From: Rhyacophila brunnea
Lineage: Eukaryota; Arthropoda; Insecta; Trichoptera; Rhyacophilidae
NCBI GenBank assembly: GCA_022495005.1
Contig: JAGYXB010001748.1
Location: 1,139,474-1,203,473 of the forward strand
DNA: 64,000 nt
Direction of reading: 5' to 3'
Position numbers and translations under genes: made by a program. Shown here in pieces: positions 46,822 to 58,014 of this stretch. The notes under the pieces are model-generated. The model was given only the letters and a program-made list of their open reading frames with translations. It did not search any database and was not told the origin of the DNA. How positions within the stretch are numbered: position 1 is the first letter of the stretch; every line of letters begins with the position of its first letter.

Positions 46822-46829
46822 GGTGCCGC

Positions 46830-47402
46830 AAAATATTGTTATGTTTATAATAAAATTCCAACGACTATACATTGTGCTACTTATTCGTGGTTTTTGTGTG
46901 ATGACATCAATTTTAAAGTTTCTTGTCTAAAAATGCAAGAACCAAACTAAAATATAATAACATCTACTGATAATTATTGTCAATGAATTTAATTCTTAAA
47001 GTTATCCTGTAGAAAAACTAAGCTACTAATAGATCTGTTTCAATATTTAGCCTTTTTATTGCCAGGCGAATTACTGTATATAGTTCAGGTATTTTTGAAA
47101 TAACATAAATCACTTGAATAATATGAAATGTGGATAGAATGATGACAATTTGTGAAAACTTATCAAATCAATATCTTACTCGATTTTTTCACGCAAATAT
47201 CATAAATACTGTTTTGTAGATGTAAACAAACAAAATATACACGACGTTGACAAGAACTCACTGTTTTAATTCCAATTCAGTACAGCATGTCTTGAGTATG
47301 CTTAATAAATTTAATGTTTTCGAAATTCAATATCCTAAAATATTTCGAAAGTTGAACAATCAATGAAAGAAAAGGAAGAGTTACTAGATTTGAAAAATGA
47401 TT
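46830..47402. other. AT-rich intergenic sequence
   Basis: Nothing recognised. Confidence 0.35.
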
Positions 47403-47404
47403 TA

Positions 47405-47576
47405 CATACCTACAAACTTATCTAAAGAATGACCAAAAATGGAACTACGAACTACCATAGGACGCCATTTTGAAAATGTCATTCGAATGTCAGATTTTGT
47501 CCAGTTACGAGTCTTGATTGGGTAGTTTTCGACAGCGACTCCCCCATTCCATTCTTCAGATAAGTTTGTTGGTCTG
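47405..47576. mobile_element. TA-flanked MITE, copy 2
   Basis: Same family and orientation as 41550-41719: AAACTTATCT near the left end, GGACGCCATTTTGAAAATGT, TTTTGTCCAGTTACGAGTCT, GACTCCCCCATTCCATTCTT and CAGATAAGTTTGTTGGTCTG. TA at 47403-47404 and 47577-47578. The two copies bracket JMJD6. Confidence 0.75.
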
Positions 47577-47578
47577 TA

Positions 47579-48500
47579 ACGTTTGAGGTTTCAAAGTTAT
47601 TAAGTTTTCTGAATTCTGGTTTACTATGAAAGACATTTTGTCTATCGGAGAAATGCCAATAAAGAGTTCCACACTTTTGCAACCATACATGATTAACGTT
47701 TCTTGTCGATGGGTAATAAATATCAAGAATTTATTATAAATTTTTAAAAAAGTAGATTATCATGTTCATGTCGAGGTTATTTTAACAAATTTTTTAATGA
47801 GGAGTGAATGTTAACCAACCCGATTTCCTAATCAAGAATTTTAAGTAGCTTATTCAAGCATCGACCCAGATATAAAAAAATATCTTATGCTAAATTGATA
47901 TTAACTCGTAAATGTGTGCGAAAATTTTGTGATTTGAATAGTGTGCCATGATTAGAGGTGGGAAAACTGGTCGATTTTGAAGTATACTTACTACCAGAAT
48001 AAAAAAATACTTAGTATCTAAACTTGTTCCAAAATACTTACTGGTATTTGGAATACTATATAGAGCATTTGGCGTGCGTATGCGACAGAAGTCTCATACT
48101 AAACTGGAACTTAACTCCAATCAGTATTTGAAATATCGGCTTCAATAGAATCGCTAAAAATACACTGAGCTGGTCTTTTCTAAATGTCCATTTATTACAA
48201 ATTTTTAAATTTATGAGTTGTTTTTATGTTATGTTATTATATTTTTGCTAACAAAAAATGAATAACAATGATTTTTTTTTATTTTAACTATGTCACCTCA
48301 GTCACTCAACATATTTCCGAGGGAATAATATGCTGCTACAGAAAATTTATGACCTATTCATACATAAGATGATATCATTCGCATGCATAGACTAATAAAA
48401 TAAAATTTGTATCGAGTGTTATCTCGCTCGCGCGCATTTAATGTTAATAGTATTGAAAGTCTACAAACTAGCCAGCGACTCGCGATGATATCATCACAAG
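47579..48500. other. AT-rich intergenic sequence
   Basis: No gene or defined repeat was recognised, apart from general AT-rich low complexity. Confidence 0.35.
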
Positions 48501-48501
48501 T

Positions 48502-48807
48502 TTATTCAGCTACTGCGATTGTGATGATGACACAAAACTTTCCATTCGCTGAGAAGCCAACAAGCTAGCGACTATTTTGACAGAACGTAGTTGGTTTTTT
48601 TACCGAGAGGTCGCTACTACGCTCTACTGCGTGTAGAGCGTAGTGTACGGCATGTAGCATGTAAAGTTGATTGACTTTCAACTTTTCTCGGTAGATTGTT
48701 TACAATCTGCTTGTTAGCTTGTTCGATGATGACACTGGGCGACTTTACAGGCAGATTGTAAATTCGCCAACAAGCAGCTCGTAAAGTAGCTCAATGTCAT
48801 TGAAGCA
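48502..48807. mobile_element. PIF/Harbinger-like MITE, third copy (5' truncated)
   Basis: Begins inside the family at GCTACTGCGATTGTGATGAT and runs to CTCAATGTCATTGAAGCATT, colinear with the right three quarters of 26647-27042. The left terminal repeat is missing and the right terminus is mutated (GAAGCA for GAGGCT), so it is an older copy. Confidence 0.75.
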
Positions 48808-49016
48808 TTAGGTTCGAAATGTTTTTAAACGATCGACACATTAACAGTTTTAAGAAAATTTTTGACGATATTTTAGCTCGGTATACCCGATAAGTAGCTT
48901 GTTATAAAAGTGAATAAATGTATGGACAAAATCATAAACTAAAGTGTCAACGAATGTTTCCTCATTACATCCGAGATTTCGCTATATCCGTGATCATAAT
49001 AAGTGAGTTCGATTGT
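48806..49016 (+). repeat. Dispersed repeat, copy 2 (first at 11060-11250)
   Basis: Colinear with 11060-11250: GGTTCGAAATGTTTTTAAAC, CGACACATTAACAGT, ATTTTAGCTCGGTATACC, TTACATCCGAGAT. It has an extra AAGAAAATTTTTGACGAT segment near 48853. It abuts the MITE to its left directly. Family unknown. Confidence 0.6.
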
Positions 49017-49613
49017 GTAGTACTTTCTGTAAAATCTACCGAATATCTAACTAAATTAAACTTTCAAAATGCTTCATTGTTTTATTAACGCTCTCGTTAC
49101 TGTCACTTTAGGTTACCCAGCCCATAGTCTACTGCAAATATTTCAGTTAATTTGCACTTCATCAATATTTCGGCTATTCATAAATTCATCGATAGCATCC
49201 TGATAATACGAATTATTACAACCTATCGCATGCACAAGTGGTTATCGAATGCGCGTATCCAACAGTCTATTATTAGTGTCCGTTTATATCGTTCGCTCTG
49301 TCTTGTCTTTTACCTATCTTGTCTTGACCTGAAAACCCCCCTTATGTGTGCACCTGGCCTAATAATATCCGTGTATCATTATAATGCACACAGTGGCGCG
49401 TTTAGTGACAAAGGCGCCCGACACACTGATTATGAGGCCAACAATGATAAAAAATTGACAATCTAATTTTAATTTTCCAAGTAAATCCATGCATTCAAAC
49501 AATAGGTATTTTAATTCTGTATGCATTTTACAAATATGGTTTAATTGAAACAGTCTACTTTCATACAATTTACAATACATAAGTTAGTATTTAGTAGTTA
49601 GTAGTAGTACATA
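49017..49613. other. Unassigned intergenic sequence
   Basis: A 104-codon frame (49152-49466) has no domain. Nothing else was recognised. Confidence 0.3.
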
Positions 49614-50441
49614 AAGGATTTAGAAAGGGCTTCTCAACTATAGACCACATTCACACCTTGGAACTACTGATTGAAAATTATCAAGAATAAAGGAGAGCTC
49701 TCTACATCGCTTTCATAGATTATAAAAAAGCATTCGACACAGTGTCACACTTAAGCATCTGGGAAACGCAGAAAGAGCAGGGTGTTGAAAATGTATACAT
49801 ACCAGTAATTAAAAACATATATTTGAACAATAAAGGTAAAGTGAAACTGGAAAAAATTGGACCAAGTTTTCCCATTGACAGAGGGGTAAGACAAGGCGAC
49901 CCCCTGTTTCCGCAACTATTTATTGCCATCCTAGAATCAATAATGAGGAAACTGGACTGGAAAACATGGAATAAATATCGATGGAAAATACCTTAGTCAC
50001 CTCCGTTTTGCTGATGATTTGGTTCTGTTGTCAGAAACAGGCACACAACTACAACTCATGATCCATTCACTGAACGAAGTCAGCAAACAAGTCGGTTTAG
50101 AAATGAACCTATCAAAAACAATGCTAATGACGAACAGCACAAAATCAAGAATATCAGTCGACAATGATGTACTTACCTACACAAAAAATTACACCTACCT
50201 GGGGAAACAAATTTGTTTCGACAGGAAAAACAATGAGTTGGAATTAGAAAGAAGAATACAAAGTTCTTGGAATAAATACTGGAGCTTAAAAGAAATATTT
50301 AAAGGCGATATGACAGCAAAGATAAAAACTAAAGTGATGAACTCATGTCTCCTACCATGCTTAACCTATGCATGTCAGACCTGGAGATACTCTAGCATAG
50401 TAAAGAACAAAATCACCAGCTGCCAACGCGGTATGGAACGT
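49614..50441 (+). pseudogene. RTE-like LINE A, reverse transcriptase, 5' piece
   Basis: Plus-strand remnant of a non-LTR retrotransposon RT of the type annotated as RTE endonuclease-reverse transcriptase. In order: GFRKGFSTIDHIHTLELL, YIAFIDYKKAFDTV, GVRQGDPLFPQLF, HLRFADDLVLL (FADD active site at 50007-50018), SKTMLMTN, YTYLGKQI and CLTYACQTW. It is broken by an internal stop near 49690 and a frameshift near 49975. It stops at CQRGMER where the solo LTR begins; the same reading resumes at 51230 and then at 55335. Confidence 0.9.
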
Positions 50442-51225
50442 TGATACCAGATGAAGGTCTCCCACAGGAGACCACCTCAAAGGGCGGACCGAACCATCAT
50501 CTTTCCCAAAACACCATAGCCTACGTCCACTCTTCGTGGTTCTCGCAACCCTCGGCCGAGCGGAGCTTGCCTCCTCAAAAATCCGAAATTCGAATTCGTC
50601 CGCGCTCCCGCCAAAACAGACGTGGTCTACCGATAGCGCCGCCACTACTCAATCCGTCGGTAAAACAGGGAGGTTCCCGACCGACGGACGAACATGACGC
50701 GCGAAAAGCTCTCTCTCACATCGGACGCCGGACACGGACCTCGGACAGCTAGCATCACCCGCCAAAAAGCCGAACAGCCAGGATCTCTGCTCTTGCCTCG
50801 GCCGCCAGACAGCCAGCATCGTCTATGCTCGCCTCGGACGCGAAGCCAAGACACATCTCCCGCCAAAAGGACTGCGTCGGCAGACTTCTCAAGCATCTCC
50901 AGGAAACAAAGGACCACATCGGCAGCATGCCAAGCCGCAAGCCCCGATCCTCTCCCCCATCGGACGCCGGACAGCGAGCATCGCCTCGGACGCGAAGCCC
51001 CAGCAGCCAAGCCCGCGACACCATGTCTACAGCCCAAGCAACAAGTAGCCCAGCCCGCGACACCACGTCTGCAGCCCGCCAAATCGCAAATACCCTGCAA
51101 ATATGATAAAATAAACCAGCCTCGACAAAATACACTGTGCGTTTCTGTCTCCCACCCCCGCTTCTTTGGCCATGACATTATCACGGTCTGCTATCTCCGC
51201 CTAAGCGCGAAGAAGGCCGGTGATA
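50442..51225 (+). mobile_element. Solo LTR, copy 1 (784 bp)
   Basis: A 4-bp duplication ACGT (50438-50441 and 51226-51229) flanks a GC-rich block starting TGATACC and ending GGTGATA. It is colinear at both ends with the solo LTR at 58254-58851 (start GATGAAGGTCTCCCACAGG; end GCGTTTCTGTCTCCCACCCC through GAAGGCCGG). AATAAA at 51110-51115 precedes a CTGTGCGTTTCT segment, as expected for an R/U5 part. It is longer than copy 2 because of degenerate internal repeats (GCCTCGGACGCGAAGCC occurs twice). Overlapping open frames inside it are by-products of GC content. A 4-bp duplication suits a Ty3/gypsy-type element, but the family is not proven. Confidence 0.8.
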
Positions 51226-51229
51226 ACGT

Positions 51230-51243
51230 AGTATTCTAATATG
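51230..51243 (+). mobile_element. LINE A, 14-bp middle piece
   Basis: AGTATTCTAATATG directly follows the LTR target duplication and restores the LINE A reading (after GMER: S-I/M-L-N) if one base was lost. It is then cut by LINE B. CTAATAT here and CTAAATAT at 55336-55343 are the two ends of the LINE B target duplication. Confidence 0.7.
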
Positions 51244-51922
51244 GGGGGTCTAACGGGGTAGTGCATGCGTACCGCATGACACTGTATCCTGATAGTGTCG
51301 CATAGCCTCTCCTACTCAATTCCAATCTCTACCTCCACGTGGTGAACCCTGGAAACCTGAGCAACAACACCTAAGATCAGGTAATCAACCCTGGTGGAAG
51401 GTGTAGTCAGGGCTAACGGAGAAGGAAGAAATAGCCCTCCGAAAAGGGGGTTGGGCGTGGGGCTAACAACCTCATCCCGTAAAAAAAACACATTGTTACG
51501 AAACCACAACAACAGCCTCGGAAACCGGACACTAAACTCAGACAACCTGGCAAACGCTTTAAGGAAATACGATTTGGAACATGGAATACATTACCATCAC
51601 TCTATCGACCAGGAGCACTTATACTCCTTACAGAACAACTCATAAAATACCAATGTGATATTACGGCCCTACAGGAGATACGATGGATAGGTCAAGGAGT
51701 GATGGAGAAACGAGACTGCACTATACTATATAGCTGCCATGATAGTGAACATCACTGGATTCATCGTAAGCAAACGAGTGAAACATTTAATTATTGGGTT
51801 CGAACCAGTCAACCCAAGGATCACGCGTCTGCGAATTAAAGGAAGTTTCTTCAATTACTCATTTATAAGTGTACATGCCCCCTACAGAGGATAAGTCGGA
51901 TGAGGAAAAAGAGGACTTCTAC

Positions 51923-52464
51923 CAGTGACGTCCCGTGGGGGTAGGCAGATTGAGCGTCGCCTGGGGGCGGCAGTTACTCAAAGGGCGGCAAATCGAGGAG
52001 AATCATTACGTATATATAGAAATGTATCTAAACTTAGTAATAACGGAAATATCTTTCCATTAAAAAAATCAGCTCACTGGTTGGAAACAAAATATATAAA
52101 TTAGGCACTATAAAATTTTCAACAGGACTTTATTTTTTCGTCGGGTTCGCGATTTGTAGTTTACTTCCGCTGTCCTTAGACGTCACGTTCTTCACAGTCA
52201 CTCGCGAGTTATGGAAGTTTTCAGGTGTATTTTTTAATGTACCTGTCAGAAACCGTAGACTCGCAATATTGTCTATTAAAGCAGAGATGGCATTTATATT
52301 AGATTTAGTAGTATACCTATATCTTGTTAGTAATGTGTCCATACAACACAATTCTTAGATATTGGAGTCATGAAAGGATGATAAAAAGTGATGTACTTAT
52401 AAAAAAAAAATTGGCGGCATTTTGGCACTGCCTAGGGGCAGCATTTTGTCTAGGGACGTCACTG
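51923..52464. mobile_element. hAT-type MITE inside LINE B (542 bp)
   Basis: A perfect 8-bp duplication ACTTCTAC lies at 51915-51922 and 52465-52472. Terminal inverted repeats of 12 bp are exact: CAGTGACGTCCC and GGGACGTCACTG. Subterminal GGCGTCGCCTGGGGG-like and CTGCCTAGGGGCAGC words are GC-rich, the middle AT-rich. It interrupts the endonuclease frame of LINE B, so it is younger than LINE B. Confidence 0.93.
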
Positions 52465-52498
52465 ACTTCTACGATGCATTAGAAAGCACGTACAACAG

Positions 52499-52804
52499 TG
52501 GGTCTATTCTATGCTTATCGACCGCTAAAGTGATAAAGTGAAAAATATTATCAAACTTAGGGTAGGTTTGTATCAAAATATTAGCACTTATTGTAACAAT
52601 TACACGTAGCCGGTTTTTATTGTTGCAATAAGTGCTATATTTTAACAGCACCTATCTTGCTGCTGTTAAAATATCGTACTTATTGCAACAATAAAAACCG
52701 GCTTCGTGTAATTGTTACAATAAGTGCTAATATTTTGATACAAACCTACCCTAAGTTTGATACTATTTATCAATTTAGTGTTCGATAAGTATAGAATAGA
52801 CCCA
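52499..52804. mobile_element. Foldback element inside LINE B (306 bp)
   Basis: An almost perfect palindrome from TGGGTCTATTCTATGCTTAT to its reverse (ATAAGTATAGAATAGACCCA). Arms of about 150 bp meet at a short loop near 52646-52656 (between AACAGCA and TGCTGCTGTT). The flanks give no clear target duplication. It separates the codons of ESTYN from RCPNHD of the endonuclease. Confidence 0.85.
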
Positions 52805-53805
52805 CGTTGCCCAAATCACGATGTGAAAATAATACTCGGTGATCTAAATGCCGAAATAGGACGGGAGGAGATCTACACTGCCATTGTCGAAAAACATAGT
52901 CTTCACAATGAAAGTAATGACAATGGTACCCGACTAATTAACTGTGCAGTGTCACTAAATATGGTTATTGGTAGCACAATGTTTCCCCGTAAGGATATAT
53001 ATAAGGGAACTTGGAAATCCCCGGATGGGTGCACAATAAACCAAATAGACCATATTTTGATAGACAACAGGCACATATCGGATCTAATGAGCGTCCGAAC
53101 ATACAGAGGGGCTAATGTAGACTCAGACCATTTCCTAGTGTGTGGAAAAGTTAGAGCAAAGATCTCAAACACCAAAAAGGAAATGGGAGCAAGAGCAAAA
53201 CCCTTTGACACAGAGAAACTGAAGATTCCGCAGGAACTGGCTCAGTACCAGGAGAGCTTGAACACTCACCTGAGCGACAATGTTGAGGTTGGAGACCATG
53301 AAGAGGTGAATCAACACTGGGAAGAGTGCAAGACTGCCATAGTATCCTCAGCTAATGATACCTTAGGACGCCGAAAAACAGGTGAACGATCAAAATGGTT
53401 TGACGAAGATTGCCGCGAAGTCACTACGAGAAAGAATGAGGCTTACTTAATGATGCTACAGAAGAAAACACGGGCATCAGACGATGAGTATAAAAAGCGC
53501 CGGCGTGACGAAAAGAAACTACACAAGAAAAAGAAACGTGATTATTTAAAAAAGGAAATGATCCTACTCCAAGAACACTATAAAGCCCATGAAAGTCGGC
53601 TATTCTATAGAAAGATAAATAATGTTAGGAAGGGTTTCAAGCCTCGCATCACAATGTGCAAGGATGACAATGGCTTGATACTCACAGAAAAGCACCGTAT
53701 TCTTGCCCGGTGGGTGGGTTTCTTTGATCAACATTTAAATACCCCCATAATGATGCCGGCAACACTATCATTAATACTCATGACCAGGAATCAGTACAAA
53801 GTGGC

Positions 53806-54962
53806 ATGGATGATAACGAAGAACCACCGACATTAAATGAGGTAAAAGGTGCCATGTCAAGGTTAAAAACAACCAAATCGCCTGGAATAGATAACCTACA
53901 GAGTGAATTAATAAAATGTGGGGGAGAAAGCCTGCTCAAACATTTACATAGCCTAATCCACCAAGTATGGACTTCAGAAAAGATGCCAGAGAAGTGGAAG
54001 GATGGGCTGATTTGTCCCCTGCACAAGAAAGGAGACCAACTAGAATGTAGTAACTACAGAGGGGTGACACTCCTTAACTCTGCATATAAACTGTTGTCGA
54101 TTCTGATATTCTAGCGGCTGGAGACCATTGTAGAAGGAATACTCGGGCACTACCAAGGAGGCTTTCGACGAGGGAGATCATGTGTTACTCAAATATTCAC
54201 TCTAAGGCAGATTCTAGAAAAGACCACTGAATTCAATATTAACACGTATCACCTGTTCATCGATTTTAAGGCAGATTATGATAGCATTAATCGATACCGA
54301 GAATTTGAAATTCCGACGAAAATAATTAAACTTGTAGAGATGACAATGACACCAGTACAATGCCGGGTAAAGCTTCAAGCGGAAATGTCCGAGGCATTTA
54401 TATCACTGAATGGCCTAAGGCAAGGTGACGCTCTGGCATGCCTTCTTTTAAATATTGCGCTAGAAAAGGCGATACGGGATGCAAAGATTGATGCCCGTGG
54501 CAGCGGCACGTTATTTACTAAGCCTGTGCAGCTGCTGGCGTATGCCGATGATATAGACATCATTGCCATATCAGAATTGGCGCTGAAAAAGCCATCCACA
54601 GCACTAGAAGCCTCTGCCAAAAGAATGGGTTTACAAATAAACGAGGCAAAAACTAAATACATGCCTGTCTATGTCACACCACGTGAAGTCGCACCAAAGT
54701 TAGATACTGGTGCATACAAGTTTGATACGGTCGACAGTTTCATATACCTTGGATCTCTTGTAACTCGACATAATGATATTACAGAAGAAATCAGCAAGAG
54801 AATCATGTCTGCGAATAAATGCTACTTTGGTCTGTTAAGACATTTTAAGTCCCGCTTACTATCTCGCCGAACTAAAAGCACTCTTTATAAGACGCTTGTA
54901 AAGCCAGTGCTCACCTACGCATCGGAAACCTGGACATTAACTCGCGAAATGAACGAGCCCTA
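53806..54962 (+). pseudogene. LINE B reverse transcriptase, broken
   Basis: Motifs in order: KTTKSPGIDNLQSELIK, PEKWKDGLICPLHKKGD and NYRGVTLLNSAYKLL, a stop at 54112-54114, then GGFRRGRSC, HLFIDFKADYDSI (usually DFKAAYDSI), NGLRQGDALACLL, LLAYADDIDII (YADD active site, 54541-54552), FIYLGSLVTR and VLTYASETW. Stop codons near 54114 and at 54961, and a frameshift near 54300, show that it is dead. A C-terminal part follows in another frame (FERKILRRIYGPIRDG, GRLRWLGHVHRM, RRRRGRPNIRWLDG) up to the tail. Confidence 0.92.
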
Positions 54963-55334
54963 AACATCTTTGAAAGAAAAATTCTCCGCCGTATATATGG
55001 ACCGATCAGGGATGGCACCAATTGGAGGAGAAGATATAATGCTGAGCTCTACGGGCTGTACGAAGATTGCAGCGCAGTTCAATCAATTAAGATTGGGAGA
55101 CTGCGATGGCTAGGTCATGTGCACCGTATGAATAACAATGAACCGGCAAAGAGAGTGATGTTCAGCAATCCAATAGGACGTAGAAGACGAGGGAGGCCAA
55201 ATATTCGCTGGTTAGATGGAGCTGCCAGTGACTGCCGTATTCTGGGGGTACCAAATTGGATAGGGACAGGTGGAGGGAGCTGTTGGAGGAGGCCAGGACC
55301 CACACCGGGTTGTCGCGCCCCTGATGATGATGAT

Positions 55335-55712
55335 GCTAAATATCAACAAAAGATAAAAAATAAGACACACAAAAATAATAAATATTTCAAAAGCCACAGA
55401 TGCTCTAATCCATGCTCAAAAACTTAAATGGAAATGGGCGGGTCATGTAGAGCGACTCCAAGATGAGAGATGGATAAAAATAATTACTTCATGGAACGGC
55501 CCAAAAGGGAAACGCTATATAGGAAGACCCCATGCGAGATGGCAAGACGACATCATAAAAACAGCGGGCCCAAATTTGCTACAAATAGCTAAAAACAGAG
55601 TCCAGTGGGACTCTTTGGAGGAGGCCTTCACCCGAAGAGGGGTTCTTACAAACCAAACAAACTAATTACATCTAATACAATCAATAATTACAATCTAATA
55701 AACATTATCTAA
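55335..55712 (+). pseudogene. LINE A, 3' piece
   Basis: After the LINE B tail the LINE A reading resumes: MLNIN, then (one in-frame stop) ATDALIHAQKLKWKWAGHVE, GRPHARWQDDIIKTAGPN and LEEAFTRRGVLTN with its own stop TAA at 55663-55665. A short AT-rich 3' UTR (to about 55712) ends where LINE C begins. This confirms that 50442-55334 is one composite insertion block. Confidence 0.88.
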
Positions 55713-57165
55713 TAGTCATCATCATCAGCCTGAATCTCTCCACTGCTGGATGAAGGCCTCTTCAAGTTGCTTCCACTTCTCTCGGTCCTGTGCATTGCGT
55801 TGCCACGTACTTCCGCAGAACTTTATCATTTCATCGATCCAGCGGCCTCTAGGTCTACCTTGTGGACGTTTTGTACTTCTTGGATACCACTGGATGACTA
55901 GATTTGTCCAACGATTGTCTCTTCTTCGAGCTATGTGTCAGCCCATCTCCATTTAAGGCTTTTAATAAACTCTATTACATCGCAAACCCTTGTCTGCTTC
56001 CTTATCCACTCATTCCTTCTTTTTGTCCTTTCGCGTTATGCCCAGCATGCACCTCTCCATACCACGTTGTGCTACTCTAAGTTTCTGGATCTCTCTTTTA
56101 CTTAGGGTCCATGTTTCACACGCATATGTGATCACGGGAAGCACACACTGGTTGAACACTTTGCGCTTTAGGCACAGTGGAAGGTCACTTTTGAAGACAT
56201 TATTCAGGCGGCCAAAAGCACTCCAGCCTAGCTTTACTCTGCGAACAATTTCATCAAATATACATCCATCTATAGATACTTGTTGTCCCAGATAGATGTA
56301 GCTTTTCACCTGTTCGAGCTGAGTGCCATTGATGAGGATCTCTTTTTGGCCTGCAAAGCAGTTGAACATGACTTTCGTCTTTGTTACATTTATTTTCAAA
56401 CCTACTTTGTTGCTTACTTCAGCGAGTTCCTGCATTCTGCTTTGGAGGTCTTCTGAGTCTTGCGAGAAAATTACTATGTCATCGGCAAAGCGCAGATGAC
56501 TCAGGTATTCTCCATTTATGGGGATCCCTTTGTCATTCCAGTCAAGTTGCCTGAATAAGTCTTCAAGGGTAGCTGTAAATAGTTTAGGTGAGATTGTATC
56601 ACCTTGTCGGACTCCTTTGCTGATAGGAAATCTGCGCGATGGTTTATGGAGATTTACAGATGCTGTTGCGCTACTGTATATATTATTGAAAATATTTATA
56701 TAGCCTCCAGGGATTCCTTGTTTTCTGAGTGCGTCGAGTATTGAACATTTCTTTATCGAATCAAACGCCTTCTCATAGTCTATAAAACCCATGCATAGTG
56801 GCAGTTTGTATTCCTGGTACCGCTCTATGATTTCTCTGACGACTTGGATATGGTTCATAGTGCTGTATCCTCCTCTAAATCCGGCTTGTTCTCTCGGTTG
56901 GTTCTCGTCTAGTACATTTTGCAGACGGTTTGAGAGAATTTTTGTGAACGTCTTGTAGAGAATAGGGAGTAGACTTATTGGACGATAATTTGCTAGGTCT
57001 TCTCTGTCACCTTTTTTGTGAAGAATGACAATGTTGGCATTTTTCCATACCTCTGGGACATCCTCTTTGCATATGCAGGCTGTGAACAATTGTGCAAGTA
57101 CTTCATTTGCATCCTTTCCTGCTTTTTTGAGGATATCTATCGTTAAACCGTCTTCCCCAAATTAT
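55713..57165 (-). pseudogene. RTE-like LINE C, 5' truncated
   Basis: Minus-strand element tail to tail with LINE A. From the truncated start (EDGLTIDILKKAGKDANEV, near 57160) an open frame of 359 codons (57089-56010) carries VPEVWKNANIVILHKKGD, NYRPISLLPILYKTF, EQAGFRGGYSTMNHI, CMGFIDYEKAFDSI, GVRQGDTISPKLF, HLRFADDIVIF (FADD at 56489-56478) and VITYACETW. After the stop near 56010 the end region is frameshifted. The 3' end is (CATCAT)n-complementary, starting near 55713. It is the least damaged RT in the window. Confidence 0.92.
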
Positions 57166-57598
57166 ATAAACTTAAATTACAAATTATATTATATACAAAA
57201 TAAAAAAATCTTAATATAGGTATATAATTATGTATTATACAAAAATAATAATAATTAATTTTATATAAACTAGAAAATAAGTAGATAATACAATCATAGA
57301 TAGATATATATACATAATAATATATATATTCATAGGTTCATTCATTCATTATATTATATATTCATTAGATATAGTCAATTAACTGTCATTTATTTTTGTT
57401 TGTAAGAAATTAAAAGGCTTTTTATATTATATTTATTATATAAATTAGTATTTACATACAGCTTTATACCTACCAATTTAGTACGTATTTGAAAATATCT
57501 TTCATGATTTAATGTTAAAACACAGATATAATGGTACTAGATGAATTACAACAATAAAAGTACATTTAATTTAATCAAAACTTTTATGAACAAAAATT
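57166..57598. other. AT-rich low-complexity sequence
   Basis: Dominated by TATA/TTAT runs; no gene, no recognised element. Confidence 0.5.
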
Positions 57599-58012
57599 AA
57601 TGTTTGTCTGCTGTCTGTCCTTTATGCACTCATATACCATTCATCCGATCGCGATGAAACTTTCGTCAGTTGTTGTGCGCACACCCGCAAAAGTTTCTGA
57701 ATTAGTACAACCATCTTCTTCTTCTTCATCATCATTCTATCTTCTTTTATTCGTATGGTTCCTATATCATTCATCTGATTCCGATGAAACTTTGGTGCGC
57801 AAACCCGCAAAGGTTTCTGAATTAGTACAAACATCTTCTTCATCATTATATCTTCTTTTATTCGTACGCATTCCTATACCATTCATCCAATTGCAATGAA
57901 ACTTTGGTCAGTTGTTCTGCGCACGCTCACGAAGGTGACTATACCATCTGCTTGTTCTTCTTCTTCATTCTATCTTCTTTTATTCGTGTGGTTCCTATAA
58001 CATTCATTTACA
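57599..58012 (-). repeat. Tandem array of about 130-bp units (reverse)
   Basis: About three units, each with the reverse of GCAATCGGATGAATGGTATA, then CTTCTTCTTC-rich spacers, GTTTCTGAATTAGTACAA and GCGCA(A/C)ACCCGCAAA. The same unit occurs at 12240-12360 and, in the opposite orientation, at 59820-60290. Simple-sequence parts vary in length between units. Non-coding; open frames reflect the trinucleotide-rich repeats. Confidence 0.75.
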
Positions 58013-58014
58013 AA

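Larger units (their letters stand above)
51570..53836 (+). pseudogene. LINE B endonuclease domain, broken
   Basis: The first part reads FGTWNTLPSLYRPGALILL and DITALQEIRWIGQG (catalytic Glu of the exonuclease/endonuclease/phosphatase fold), then after a frameshift GFEPVNPRITRLRIKGSFFN and SVHAP. The frame is cut by a hAT MITE after EKEDFY and by a foldback element after ESTYN, then runs open 52805-53836: KIILGDLNAEIGRE (Asp and Asn of the active site, 52839-52850), NGTRLI, TWKSPDG, IDHILID and DSDHFLV (catalytic SDH, 53123-53131). A basic linker (RRRDEKKLHKKKKR) leads towards the RT. Confidence 0.88.
51244..55334 (+). mobile_element. RTE-like LINE B, near full length, nested in LINE A
   Basis: A non-LTR retrotransposon with a leader (51244-51570), an AP endonuclease region (51570-53170) and an RT region (53800-54960), ending in a (GAT/TGA)n run typical of RTE tails. 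After removing the two inserts it carries (51923-52464 and 52499-52804) it is about 3.2 kb, normal for RTE elements. The target duplication is about 7-9 bp (CTAATAT / CTAAATAT). It is inactive: multiple frameshifts and stops. Confidence 0.88.

Noticed and set aside
50441..51239. Several long overlapping frames (up to about 180 codons) on both strands
   Set aside because: They lie in the GC-rich solo LTR, overlap in nearly every frame and have no domain; they are composition effects.
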